A stretch of DNA of 64,000 nucleotides from an uncultured Methanomassiliicoccales archaeon (GTDB lineage: Archaea > Thermoplasmatota > Thermoplasmata > Methanomassiliicoccales > Methanomethylophilaceae), in assembly GCA_949292635.1 (NCBI GenBank), contig CASEZY010000003.1, forward strand, positions 96,488-160,487, written 5' to 3'. Position 1 is the stretch's first letter. The number at the start of each line of letters is the position of its first letter. Positions 53,034 through 61,011 of the stretch are shown here, in pieces. The notes under the pieces were generated by a model that worked only from the letters and a program-made list of their open reading frames with translations, did no database searches and had not been told where the DNA came from. The position numbers and the translations under genes are program-made.

Positions 53034-53452
53034 GCGATGCGGCGCTGATAGATTGATATGACCTCAGCGATGGTGATGGCCTCCATCTCCGCCCGAGCCT
53101 TCTCGTGGATCCTGTCGAAGCACTCTCCCAGGGAGAGCTGGATGTTCACCCCCACCCCGCACTCGGGGTTGATGTGGGTATCCAGGTGCAGCAGGGGCTT
53201 GTCGCCCTCCACCACGTCGTAGACGTCCAGCAGCGAGATCTCCGAAGCATCCCTGGCCAGAGCCGGGGCGGGATGGCCGCGGGTGTTGACTATGAGGCCT
53301 CCCTTCTTCAATTGGGACATCAGCTTCCTGACGCAGGCCGGGTTGGTCTTGATGCTCTCGGCTATCTTGTCGCTGGTCAGGCGGGGATCCTCGTTCAGTG
53401 CGATGAACACCAACACGTGCACCGCATCGCTGAGTCTGGCGGAGTATCTCAT
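53018..53452 (-). CDS. Rrf2-family transcriptional regulator
   Basis: 144 residues from ATG 53452 (MRYSARLSDAVHVLVFIAL); the TTG eleven codons earlier is unlikely. The winged HTH covers LTSDKIAESIKTNPACVRKLMSQLKK and the wing GLIVNTRG. Only one cysteine (ECGVG) is present, so it is not the IscR-type iron-sulphur form; it resembles YwnA-like members. Possible target: the convergent reductase or the adjacent divergent HD gene. Confidence 0.85.
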   Translation of the reverse strand: MRYSARLSDAVHVLVFIALNEDPRLTSDKIAESIKTNPACVRKLMSQLKKGGLIVNTRGHPAPALARDASEISLLDVYDVVEGDKPLLHLDTHINPECGVGVNIQLSLGECFDRIHEKARAEMEAITIAEVISIYQRRIAHLRQ

Positions 53453-53561
53453 CTTCGATTCCACACATTGAAGGTTGTAATTCAACGTATCGGGTGTGGG
53501 ATATATTGAAGTAATTTATATATTTACACCAATTGGCATGTCCATGGCCTCGAGGATGCGG

Positions 53562-54155
53562 GTATGTTCGATCCCGGGGAGCAGATGTCCCCGGAGTCGG
53601 CGGAGATGCTCCAACGGTGGATCGATGTCCTGGGAAAGGGCCGTTCCACAGGGAGGGTGACCTCCACGACAGGGCCCACTGCGCCAGGGTGCTGGTGCAC
53701 TGCATCAGGATCTCCGAGGAACTTGGTCTAAGCGATGACGACCGCGAATCACTCTGCGCCTGCGCCGTGTACCATGACTCCCGCAGATACGATGATTGGT
53801 ACGATGTGGGACACGGGGACGGGGGGCGGAGAACTACGAGGAGTGCTTCCGTGCTCTTGGAAGAGAGCCGGACCCACGGGCATCCATGGCCATGCGCTTC
53901 CACGATCGGGAGGATATCGAAGGCGAGTCTGCGATCCGCGATGCGGGATTGGGTGACGACGCCGTACTTATGTATCACGTCCTCAAGGACGCCGACGGCC
54001 TGGACCGCTGCCGTCTGGGAACGGACGGCCTCGATCCCAAGTATCTGCGCACAGCCCCGGCCAAGCGCATGATAGTCTTCGCACAGCAGCTGTTCGAATC
54101 CGGTTACGGAATCGGGTTTATCACTGATGGAAGCGGTGGGGGGTCCCAGACATGA
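53562..54155 (+). pseudogene. HD-domain phosphohydrolase with two compensating frameshifts
   Basis: The N-terminus (MFDPGEQMSPESAEML, frame of 53562) changes frame near 53635 to FHREGDLHDRAHCARVL and AVYHDSRRYDDW, then returns near 53825 at a run of six G to ENYEECFRALGREPDP and YHVLKDADGLDRCRLG. HD-type residues (LHDRAHCARV, YHDSR, HVLKDADGLDR) are intact across the frames, so only two indels break the gene. It ends coupled to pncB by ATGA, which suggests that the gene was recently functional or that the indels are sequencing errors. Substrate unknown. Confidence 0.65.
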
Positions 54156-55606
54156 CCATATGCAACAGCCGCAACCTGTCCATGATGACCGACCTTTACG
54201 AGATGACCATGTCCAACGGGTACTACCTGGAGGGCGGCAAGAGCGACAGGGTGACCTTCGACGTGTTCTTCCGCCGCATCCCCGACAATGGGGGATTCGC
54301 AATATTCGCGGGCTTGGAGCAGGTGGTGGAGGTCCTCACGGGCATGAGGTTCGAAGACGAGGACATAGAGTATCTGTCTTCGCTGAACATGTTCGACGAC
54401 GGTTTCCTTGACTATCTGGCTCATTACAGGTTCACCGGCGATGTTGACGCCTTCCCGGAGGGCACGGTCATGTACCCCAACGAGCCTGTGCTCACCGTCA
54501 CCGCCCCCATGATCGACGCGCAACTCGCCGAGACCGCGGTGCTGGCACAGATCAACCATCAGTCATTGATAGCCACCAAGGCCCGCAGGATCGTCCGTGC
54601 CGCCCAGGGGCGCGGGGTCTCCGACTTCGGAGCACGCAGGGCGCACAACATGGATGCCGCCGTCTACGGAGCCAGGGCAGCGTACATCGGCGGAGTTAAC
54701 GGCAGCGCCACCGTCCTGGCGGGACAGATGTTCGGCATCCCCATCAGCGGCACCATGGCGCACAGCTGGGTCATGTACCACGGCTCGGAGTTCGACGCCT
54801 TCAGGAAGTATGCGGAGATCTACCCGGACGACACCGTCCTGCTCATCGACACCTATGACGTATTGAGGTCTGGTACACCCAACGCCATCCGCTGCGCCAA
54901 GGAGGTGCTGGAGCCCATGGGCAGGCGCCTGAAGGGCGTGCGCCTGGACTCCGGGGATCTGGCATATCTATCCAAGGCCGTCCGCAGGATGCTGGACGAT
55001 GCGGGCCTCATTGACTGCAGGATCATCGCCTCCAACAGTCTGGACGAGTATTCCATCACCTCCATCATAGACCAGGGCGGACGCATAGACGCCTTCGGCG
55101 TGGGTGAGCGTCTCATCACCGCGAAGAGCGACCCGGTGCTGGGCGCGGTGTACAAGATCGCCTCCATCGAGAGGGACGGCGTCCAGATCCCTACGATCAA
55201 GGTATCCGAGGCGGTGGAGAAGATCACCAACCCCGGCAGGAAGGATGTCCACAGGGTCTACGACGGCAACGGGCACGCGGTCTGCGACCTCATCGCCAAG
55301 GAGGGCGAGGACGTGGACCTCTCCGCACCGTACAGGGTGATCGATCCGATCAAGCCGTGGAAGGACATCGTTCTGGAAGGATGCACATCCAAGAGGCTGC
55401 TGCAGCCGGTGATCAGGAACGGTAAGCCCTTGTCAACATCCCCGAAGCTGTCCGAGATCAGGGAGTACGTGGAATCCCAGCTGCGGGACGAGATCTGGCA
55501 GGAGGAGCAGAGGTTCGAGAACCCCCACATCCACCACATGGACATGACTCCGGCGTACTACGAGTTCAAGATGGACCTGTTGAAGAGGGCGGGTGGCTCG
55601 CAATAG
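54152..55606 (+). CDS. pncB: Nicotinate phosphoribosyltransferase
   Basis: 484 residues. It makes nicotinate mononucleotide from nicotinate and PRPP in the NAD salvage pathway. Recognised by MMTDLYEMTMSNGYY at the start, SDFGARRAHNMDAAVYGARAAY with the catalytic histidine region and GTMAHSWVM, plus GVRLDSGDLAYLSK. The start at 54152 is supported by overlap with the HD gene stop; ATG 54182 is an alternative. Confidence 0.93.
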   Translation: MTICNSRNLSMMTDLYEMTMSNGYYLEGGKSDRVTFDVFFRRIPDNGGFAIFAGLEQVVEVLTGMRFEDEDIEYLSSLNMFDDGFLDYLAHYRFTGDVDAFPEGTVMYPNEPVLTVTAPMIDAQLAETAVLAQINHQSLIATKARRIVRAAQGRGVSDFGARRAHNMDAAVYGARAAYIGGVNGSATVLAGQMFGIPISGTMAHSWVMYHGSEFDAFRKYAEIYPDDTVLLIDTYDVLRSGTPNAIRCAKEVLEPMGRRLKGVRLDSGDLAYLSKAVRRMLDDAGLIDCRIIASNSLDEYSITSIIDQGGRIDAFGVGERLITAKSDPVLGAVYKIASIERDGVQIPTIKVSEAVEKITNPGRKDVHRVYDGNGHAVCDLIAKEGEDVDLSAPYRVIDPIKPWKDIVLEGCTSKRLLQPVIRNGKPLSTSPKLSEIREYVESQLRDEIWQEEQRFENPHIHHMDMTPAYYEFKMDLLKRAGGSQ

Positions 55607-55692
55607 TCCGAACCTTCGGTATGGCCCTATATGGCAACACGGTCCGCCGATGATGGTATATAGGTCTCCGACCTGCCAGTATCGGTGAAGGC

Positions 55693-57111
55693 GTGGACGC
55701 TCTGGGCATCCTAAGCATTATCGAAGAGAACATCTGGAACATAGCATTCATCCTGATCATCTGCGTGGGAGTCTACGCCACCGTCCGTCTGAAGGGACTG
55801 CAGCTCACCTCTCTCAGGGAGCAGATCCGCGTCACCTTTCGCAGGGATCCCGAGCATTCCGACGGGAAGCTCACGCCCTTCCAGGTATTCTGCATGTCCA
55901 TGGGCTCCCGCATCGGCGTGGGCAACATCACCGGTCCCATCATGGCCATCGTCACCGGCGGTCCCGGGGCCATCTTCTGGATGTGGATCTTCGCCGGCAT
56001 CGGCATGGCCACCAGCTTCCTGGAGACGATCATCGGGCAGATCTACAAGGTCCCCAAGGAGAACGGTGGATACCGCGGAGGTCCCGCATACACATTGATG
56101 CACGGACTTGGCATGAAGCGCCTGGGGATGATCGCCGCCTTCGTGATGATCATGATGTACCTGGTGGGATTCGTCTCCGGAGAGGTCATCAGCATGTCCG
56201 AGGCCGTCCAGGGCGCCTTCGACTACGAATGGACCAAGCTGGTCTTCGCCATCGTTCTGACCGCTGTGACCGGGGTCATCCTCGTCGGTGGCGTCTATCG
56301 CATAGCGGACCTCTCGGTGAAGATCGTCCCGCTGATGGCCGCCGGCTGGTTCGTGATCTGCATAGCATCCATCATCCTCAGCGACGGAGGGGTGCTCAAC
56401 GCCTTCGGCATGATCTTCGAGTACGCGTTCAACCTGCCCTCGGTGCTGGGAGGCGGGTTCGGAGCGGTGATCGTCATCACCGGTATGAAGCGCGGCGTCT
56501 GGTCCAACGAGGCCGGTATCGGAACCATCACCAATCTGTCCTCCATGGCACATGTGAAGCACCCGGTCACCCAGGGCTACACACAGGCCTTCGGCGTTCT
56601 CATTGACACCGTCGTCAGCACCATGACCGCACTGGTCATCCTGTCCTATGCGGACTTCGAGGCCATCTACCAGCAGTACGAGGCCGGCGGTTCCGATTCC
56701 ATACCGCTGCTGCAGTTCATCTTCACAGAGGCCATCGGATGGGTGTCCCCGTATGTGGTGGCGATCTTCATGTTCGTGTTCGCCTTCACCTGTCTGATAT
56801 CCGATGTGGTGATCGGTGAGGGCAACCTGATGCTGATCAAGGACAGCAAGGCATCCAACCTGGCGATGAAGGGCCTGCTTCTTGCCGTGGTGTTCCTGTC
56901 CTGCTTCTTCGCCTCCGACGAGCTGACGGTGGTCATGGACATCCTATTGGCGACATGCGCGTTCTTCAGCACCTTCATCATGCTGCGCCTGGCGAAGCGC
57001 GGTATCGAGGCCTATCGGGACTACCGCAGGCAGAAGGAGGAGGGCATCGAGGACCCGGTGTTCACCAAGGACTGTCTGTCGGATCCCACAGGGGTCACCG
57101 AGTGGGACTGA
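55693..57111 (+). CDS. Sodium:alanine symporter (AGCS family)
   Basis: 472 residues from GTG 55693 (VDALGILSIIEENIW), with ribosome site GGTGAAGG. About eleven membrane segments. Typical AGCS features are GSRIGVGNITGPIMAIVTGG, PGAIFWMWIFAGIGMATSFLE in two parts, GPAYTLMHGLG and KRGVWSNEAGIGTITN. It probably imports alanine or glycine with Na+. A TATA-like GGTATATAGG lies upstream. Confidence 0.92.
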   Translation: MDALGILSIIEENIWNIAFILIICVGVYATVRLKGLQLTSLREQIRVTFRRDPEHSDGKLTPFQVFCMSMGSRIGVGNITGPIMAIVTGGPGAIFWMWIFAGIGMATSFLETIIGQIYKVPKENGGYRGGPAYTLMHGLGMKRLGMIAAFVMIMMYLVGFVSGEVISMSEAVQGAFDYEWTKLVFAIVLTAVTGVILVGGVYRIADLSVKIVPLMAAGWFVICIASIILSDGGVLNAFGMIFEYAFNLPSVLGGGFGAVIVITGMKRGVWSNEAGIGTITNLSSMAHVKHPVTQGYTQAFGVLIDTVVSTMTALVILSYADFEAIYQQYEAGGSDSIPLLQFIFTEAIGWVSPYVVAIFMFVFAFTCLISDVVIGEGNLMLIKDSKASNLAMKGLLLAVVFLSCFFASDELTVVMDILLATCAFFSTFIMLRLAKRGIEAYRDYRRQKEEGIEDPVFTKDCLSDPTGVTEWD

Positions 57112-57187
57112 GCATCATTCCCGGATGTTCGTAGTCCCTGGGATGTTCTGTGCTACCCACAGAGCAGGGCGGATCCTGCGGCGGCCA

Positions 57188-57379
57188 TCAGATATCGTCT
57201 TCAAGAATCAGTTTGGGAGCGTTCCTGTGACAAAGACCCACACACGTCCCGCATCCGATGCACAATCCGGCATCCACACGTACGTGCCAGCCCCTCATCA
57301 TGCGTATGGCATGCACAGGACATGCTTCGATGCAGGCGCCGCATCCGACGCATCTCTCTTCGTCCACTGTGACGATCAT
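57188..57379 (-). CDS. Small 2[4Fe-4S] ferredoxin
   Basis: 63 residues from ATG 57379 (MIVTVDEERCVGCGACIEA). Two cluster-binding sets are seen: CVGCGACIEACP and CIGCGTCVGLCHRNAP, the second with histidine in place of the usual proline after the fourth cysteine. It lies 37 bases after the flavin-binding protein gene on the same strand and may supply electrons to it. Confidence 0.88.
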   Translation of the reverse strand: MIVTVDEERCVGCGACIEACPVHAIRMMRGWHVRVDAGLCIGCGTCVGLCHRNAPKLILEDDI

Positions 57380-57416
57380 TTGGGTGAAGGAGCGGGGGTT
57401 GTCACCCCCGTTTGGT

Positions 57417-57806
57417 TCAGAGCACCTTCTTGTTGTCGGCACCCGGGGTGGTCACGACGATCTTCTCCGGCGTGATGATCAGGGCGCCCTTGGCGGTGGC
57501 TACGCCGTTGAACATCTCCTCCACCATCTTCCTGAAGGTGTCCACAACCGGGCCGGAGGTCACGTAATCTGCCTTCCCTTTGACCAGGTAGCCCTCCAGG
57601 GTCTTGGCGTCGTAGGCGGAGACGGCGATGCTGCCGTTGGCCAGGATGTTCTTGAGGGTGGTCTCCAGGAAGACATCGCCCACCACCAGCTTTCCGTCGG
57701 CGGTGACGTCCTTGAATGCCACAGGCACCACGTTGGGGCAATCCCCGCTGCAGGTGGCCAGGTCCCACATGTTCTCCTTCAGTATCTTCGTAACGTTGTC
57801 GTTCAT
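57417..57806 (-). CDS. Pyridoxamine 5'-phosphate oxidase-like FMN-binding protein
   Basis: 129 residues from ATG 57806 (MNDNVTKILKENMWDLATC). The split-barrel pattern LVVGDVFLETTLKNILAN, IAVSAYDAKTLEGYLVKG and ITPEKIVVTTPG matches small flavin-binding split-barrel proteins common in methanogens; the C-SGDCPNVVP stretch may hold a redox cysteine. The true role is unknown; vitamin B6 oxidation is unlikely. Probably cotranscribed with the ferredoxin. Confidence 0.8.
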   Translation of the reverse strand: MNDNVTKILKENMWDLATCSGDCPNVVPVAFKDVTADGKLVVGDVFLETTLKNILANGSIAVSAYDAKTLEGYLVKGKADYVTSGPVVDTFRKMVEEMFNGVATAKGALIITPEKIVVTTPGADNKKVL

Positions 57807-57916
57807 AATCTCTCTCGCCTCTTTGCAAGGTTGCACCAGGACATCGGGGCGTGGATACTAATAGGGGTTCTAACGGGTCCTGAAGTCGCTAAGGAAAAGA
57901 TAAGCGTCCCCGGCGA

Positions 57917-58252
57917 TTAATGGGAGACGGACTTGTAATCGCAGGTCTGGCACTGTGTAAGCACATGGGTCTCGTCCACATGGTGGAAGATGCTGGACCA
58001 TTGACAGATGCTGTGGAGGATGGGCACCACGCTGTAGCCCTTGTCCGAGAGATGGTACTCGACACGGGGAGGGATCTCCTCGTACTGCTCCCTGATGACC
58101 AGGCCGTCGTCCACCAGCTCCTTCAGGGCGGCGGAGAGCATGGTGTCGGTGAGGTTCACCAGCTCCCTCTTGATGTCGCTGTACCGGAGGGTCCCGTGAT
58201 GGTTGAGGACACAGATGATGCGTGACTTCCATTTCCCGCCGAAGGTGTCCAT
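57917..58252 (-). CDS. HxlR-family transcriptional regulator, N-terminus frame-broken
   Basis: 111 residues from the first in-frame ATG (MDTFGGKWKSRIICVLN). The winged HTH (GTLRYSDIKRELVNLTDTMLSAALKEL split in the window by none) is complete. The family normally starts earlier with CPxEY: here IRCPLEYG is encoded just upstream in frame but without a start codon. Adding one G to the GGG run at 58279-58281 would join it to ATG 58305 and give about 129 residues. This suggests an indel or sequencing error. It probably regulates the adjacent flavin-protein and ferredoxin genes; the palindrome GGTTTACGTAAGACC-like site at 58363-58377 is a candidate operator. Confidence 0.8.
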   Translation of the reverse strand: MDTFGGKWKSRIICVLNHHGTLRYSDIKRELVNLTDTMLSAALKELVDDGLVIREQYEEIPPRVEYHLSDKGYSVVPILHSICQWSSIFHHVDETHVLTQCQTCDYKSVSH

Positions 58253-58509
58253 GCCGTATTCCAGCGGGCACCTGATCTCCCTCTCCTCACGGTCTTGTAC
58301 GCCATACGGGACAGTCGTAGTAAAGGTATTTTAATGGTCCCGATGGAAAAATCCCCGGAATTGGTTTACGTAAGACCGGAATGAGGGTCTGATAGGGTTT
58401 AGGCGGCAATGTGTCAGTCACGATTCTCTATCTTATGGATATCTTCCAGATGCCACTTTGATTCATGGACACCATATATATTCATGAGCGGAATCTTATA
58501 CTGAGAATG

Positions 58510-58535
58510 CACTGCAACTTGCAGTGAGAACTCAT
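58510..58535 (+). repeat. Direct repeat with internal palindrome, left copy
   Basis: The palindrome CACTGCAA-C-TTGCAGTG followed by AGAACTCAT lies in the 5' leader of the DUF4143-type ATPase gene, about 40 bases after a TATA-like ATATATATTC. An identical 26-bp copy follows the gene at 59824-59849; similarity extends a few bases to the left. Confidence 0.9.
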
Positions 58536-58549
58536 TAGGGGCCGATACC

Positions 58550-59806
58550 ATGGAGATAACGCGCAACAGATACCTGGACCGTCTGCTCAAGAGGAGGTGG
58601 AACGGTTCCGTCAAGGTGGTTACCGGGATAAGGAGGTGCGGCAAGTCCTATCTGCTCTTCAAACTGTTCAGGGACCGTCTGCTGTCGGAAGGCGTCCCGG
58701 AATCTAACATCATCTCCGTAGCCTTGGACGATTTCGCCAACGCAAAACTTCGCGACGCGGGAACGCTGTACGAACATGTGACCTCACTGGTGAAGGCGGC
58801 GGAAGGCCCGTGCTACATCCTGTTGGACGAGATACAGTATGTGTCGGGATTCGAGGACCTCATCAACGGCCTGAGGCATCTGGACGACGTTGACATCTAT
58901 GTGACCGGCAGCAATTCCCGCTTCCTGTCCACCGACATACTCACCGAGTTCCGTGGAAGAGGGGATGAGGTGCGGGTCCGTCCCCTGTCCTTCGGGGAAT
59001 ACCGTTCCGCATTCCCCGACAGAGACGAGGATTCCCTTTGGAAGGAGTACATGACCTTCGGCGGCATGCCAGAGTTGATCAACAGGCCCGATGAGGAACA
59101 GAAGATGTCATACCTGGACAGTTTGGTCAGGGAGGTGTATCTGAAGGATGTGGAGGACCGCAGCGGCATCCGTATGCCCGACGGCTTGTCGGCGGTGTTC
59201 GATCTGCTGTGCTCCTCCATAGGTTCTCTCACGAATCCCACCAAGGCACAGGACACCCTCGCCACCGTCGGAGGGATGAGGCTGGCACCCAACACCGTGG
59301 CGCATTACATGGACCTTCTTTGCGACGCATTCATGTTCGAGAAGGTCGCCAGATACGATATCAGGGGACGGAAGCTGCTGGATTCACCCTTCAAATATTA
59401 CGCCGCCGATGTGGGTCTCAGGAACGTCAGGTTGAACTTCAGGCAACAGGAACCAACCCATCTGATGGAGAACATCATCTACAACGAGCTCAGGGCCAGG
59501 GGATACAACGTGGATGTCGGCATGATAGAGTCGAGGGTCATGGTCGACGGAAGGCAGGAGTACCGTCAGATGGAGATCGACTTCGTTGTGAACATGGCGG
59601 ATTCCCGTTGGTACATACAGTCCGCTTTCGGGATCCCGGACAGGGAGAAGATGGAGCAGGAGTCCAGGCCGTTCAGGAAGGTCCCCGATTCCTTCAGGAG
59701 GATCATAGTGGTGGGTGACGGCATCCGTCCCTGGCGCAATGACGAGGGCATAATGGTCGTGGGCATCAGGGACTTCCTTCTGGACGAATCGATCATGCAT
59801 ATGTAG
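58550..59806 (+). CDS. AAA ATPase with C-terminal DUF4143-type domain
   Basis: 418 residues. Walker A VTGIRRCGKSYLLFKLF near 26, Walker B YILLDEIQYVSGFEDL near 88 and sensor VTGSNSRFLS near 125 fit the archaeal/bacterial ATPase family with DUF4143, whose C-terminal region carries YYAADVGLRNVR and a QMEIDFVVNM segment, reminiscent of a restriction-like D..ExK fold. These proteins are widespread multicopy genes of unknown function. The gene is enclosed by direct repeats (58510, 59824), indicating that it may move or be exchanged as a cassette. Confidence 0.85.
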   Translation: MEITRNRYLDRLLKRRWNGSVKVVTGIRRCGKSYLLFKLFRDRLLSEGVPESNIISVALDDFANAKLRDAGTLYEHVTSLVKAAEGPCYILLDEIQYVSGFEDLINGLRHLDDVDIYVTGSNSRFLSTDILTEFRGRGDEVRVRPLSFGEYRSAFPDRDEDSLWKEYMTFGGMPELINRPDEEQKMSYLDSLVREVYLKDVEDRSGIRMPDGLSAVFDLLCSSIGSLTNPTKAQDTLATVGGMRLAPNTVAHYMDLLCDAFMFEKVARYDIRGRKLLDSPFKYYAADVGLRNVRLNFRQQEPTHLMENIIYNELRARGYNVDVGMIESRVMVDGRQEYRQMEIDFVVNMADSRWYIQSAFGIPDREKMEQESRPFRKVPDSFRRIIVVGDGIRPWRNDEGIMVVGIRDFLLDESIMHM

Positions 59807-59823
59807 GGCCTGTAATGAGATTC

Positions 59824-59849
59824 CACTGCAACTTGCAGTGAGAACTCAT
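59824..59849 (+). repeat. Direct repeat with internal palindrome, right copy
   Basis: Identical over 26 bases to 58510-58535, starting 17 bases after the ATPase stop codon. The flanking bases GAGATTC match GAGAATG of the left copy at five of seven positions. Confidence 0.9.
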
Positions 59850-59950
59850 CATCAAGATTGGAGCCGGGCATACGGATCGCAGCGGAACGGTACAGGGGTG
59901 AGCAGGTCTCACATGTCGTTCCGCGCACATCACCGAGGATAAAGAAGTTC

Positions 59951-59969
59951 CCGCGGGAGCACCGCGGGG
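59951..59969 (-). terminator. GC-rich hairpin after a surface-protein remnant
   Basis: CCCGCGG and CCGCGGG form a perfect 7-bp stem with a five-base loop. On the - strand it follows the stop of the surface-anchor remnant (59996) and is followed by TTCTTTATCC, as a terminator would be. Confidence 0.5.
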
Positions 59970-59995
59970 GGGATAAGATGTTTCAGGCTTCGCCC

Positions 59996-60139
59996 TCACA
60001 TCCTGCGCATGTACAGGAAGGCGGCGCCGATGACGGCGATTAATGCCACCGCTATGCCGGCGAACAGGATGGCGTTGCCACCACCGCCTCCTCCGCCCGG
60101 CTCATCGGTTCCCGAAGGGGTGTCCCCACCCGAGGGGAC
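59996..60139 (-). pseudogene. C-terminal anchor of a lost cell-surface protein
   Basis: The last 47 codons encode a PSGGDTPSGTDEPGGG linker, a membrane helix (AILFAGIAVALIAVIGAAFLY) and a short basic tail MRRM, nearly the same plan as the end of the LRR protein at 62805. Upstream of this the frame loses protein-like composition and is overlapped by other small ORFs, so the body of the protein has been deleted or replaced. Confidence 0.5.
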
Positions 60140-60160
60140 GTGCCGGACAGGGTGCCGCGC

Positions 60161-60415
60161 ATGTTCACCCGGGTCGGGTGGACGGATATCTGCGGGGACT
60201 GCGGATACGCATGCAGAAGGGTCACGGACCTCGCCGAGGCGACATCCGCCGTCCTGTCCCTCTCCGACGGCGATCTGCTGGAGGATGCCATGACGGTGCT
60301 GGCACTGACGTACATGCGCAGGATCTACCGCGGGCATGCGGTCCAGATCGACATGCTCTGCGACCGGGTGTACGATGCGGTGATGACCGTCGCGGACCTG
60401 AGGGACCTGCCATGA
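60161..60415 (+). CDS. Small hypothetical protein
   Basis: About 84 residues from ATG 60161 (MFTRVGWTDICGDCGYACR); a GTG at 60140 would add seven. A CxxCxxxC-like cluster near the N-terminus and a helical remainder (DLLEDAMTVLALTYMRRIYRG) are visible. Its stop overlaps the next ORF as ATGA, supporting a real small operon. Not recognised. Confidence 0.4.
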   Translation: MFTRVGWTDICGDCGYACRRVTDLAEATSAVLSLSDGDLLEDAMTVLALTYMRRIYRGHAVQIDMLCDRVYDAVMTVADLRDLP

Positions 60416-60775
60416 CCTGCGGTCTGAAGCCCACCTTCAGGAAGCGCGGATCCGAGGTCCCGGAAGGATGGGTGATGATGGATGGCATGAGGCCCAAGGC
60501 CGTCAGGCGCATAACCGAAGGCTATCTGACAGAGGATGCCGGGCACCAACACCGTCGGCATGAACCAGAGGTACGTGTCGAAGATATTGGACAACCCGAG
60601 GACCCCAGAGGAGAACAGGATCGCGGTGATAAGATACGTGCTGGATCATCCGGAGAGGTTCACGCCCGTGTCCGACAGCACGGGCGATCCCGAGGCCGAC
60701 GGATGGGCCAAGAGGAGGAACGGCGATGCCAGGAGAGGGTTCATGAGGGACTTCAGGAGAAGGTACTCCATGTAG
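60412..60775 (+). pseudogene. Small hypothetical protein, frameshifted
   Basis: The first part (MTCGLKPTFRKRGSEVPEGW to ITEGYLTEDAG, frame of 60412) seems to continue in another frame as NTVGMNQRYVSKILDNPRTP and AVIRYVLDHPERFTP, ending at 60775. One extra G in the GGG near 60540 would explain it. Joined, it would be about 120 residues with an HTH-like helical segment. Function unknown. Confidence 0.35.
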
Positions 60776-60927
60776 GGGCAGAAGGGGGCGGGTCTTCCCG
60801 TCCCCTATGGATATACGGGGCTTTGTGTAGAGATATCCTCCTGATATCGGCAATAGAAACCTATATTAACGACACTGACCGGTTCGTAATCTATGGTTCT
60901 CAGGGAGCATGATATTTCTGTACAGAG

Positions 60928-60936
60928 CCCCCCCCC
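60928..60936 (+). repeat. Run of nine C between a start codon and a signal peptide
   Basis: ATG 60909, preceded by GGGAG, opens a frame that reaches this run and then ends at TAA. With eight C it would continue into the signal peptide and the LRR protein. This is the classic layout of a slippage-controlled gene, but a sequencing error would look the same. Confidence 0.6.
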
Positions 60937-61011
60937 ACCAAGACGGGGATAGGCAGCATTAAAGCGCTGGTCCTTGCGCTGCTGGTCCTGACGGCCGGCG
61001 CCGTCCTCGTC

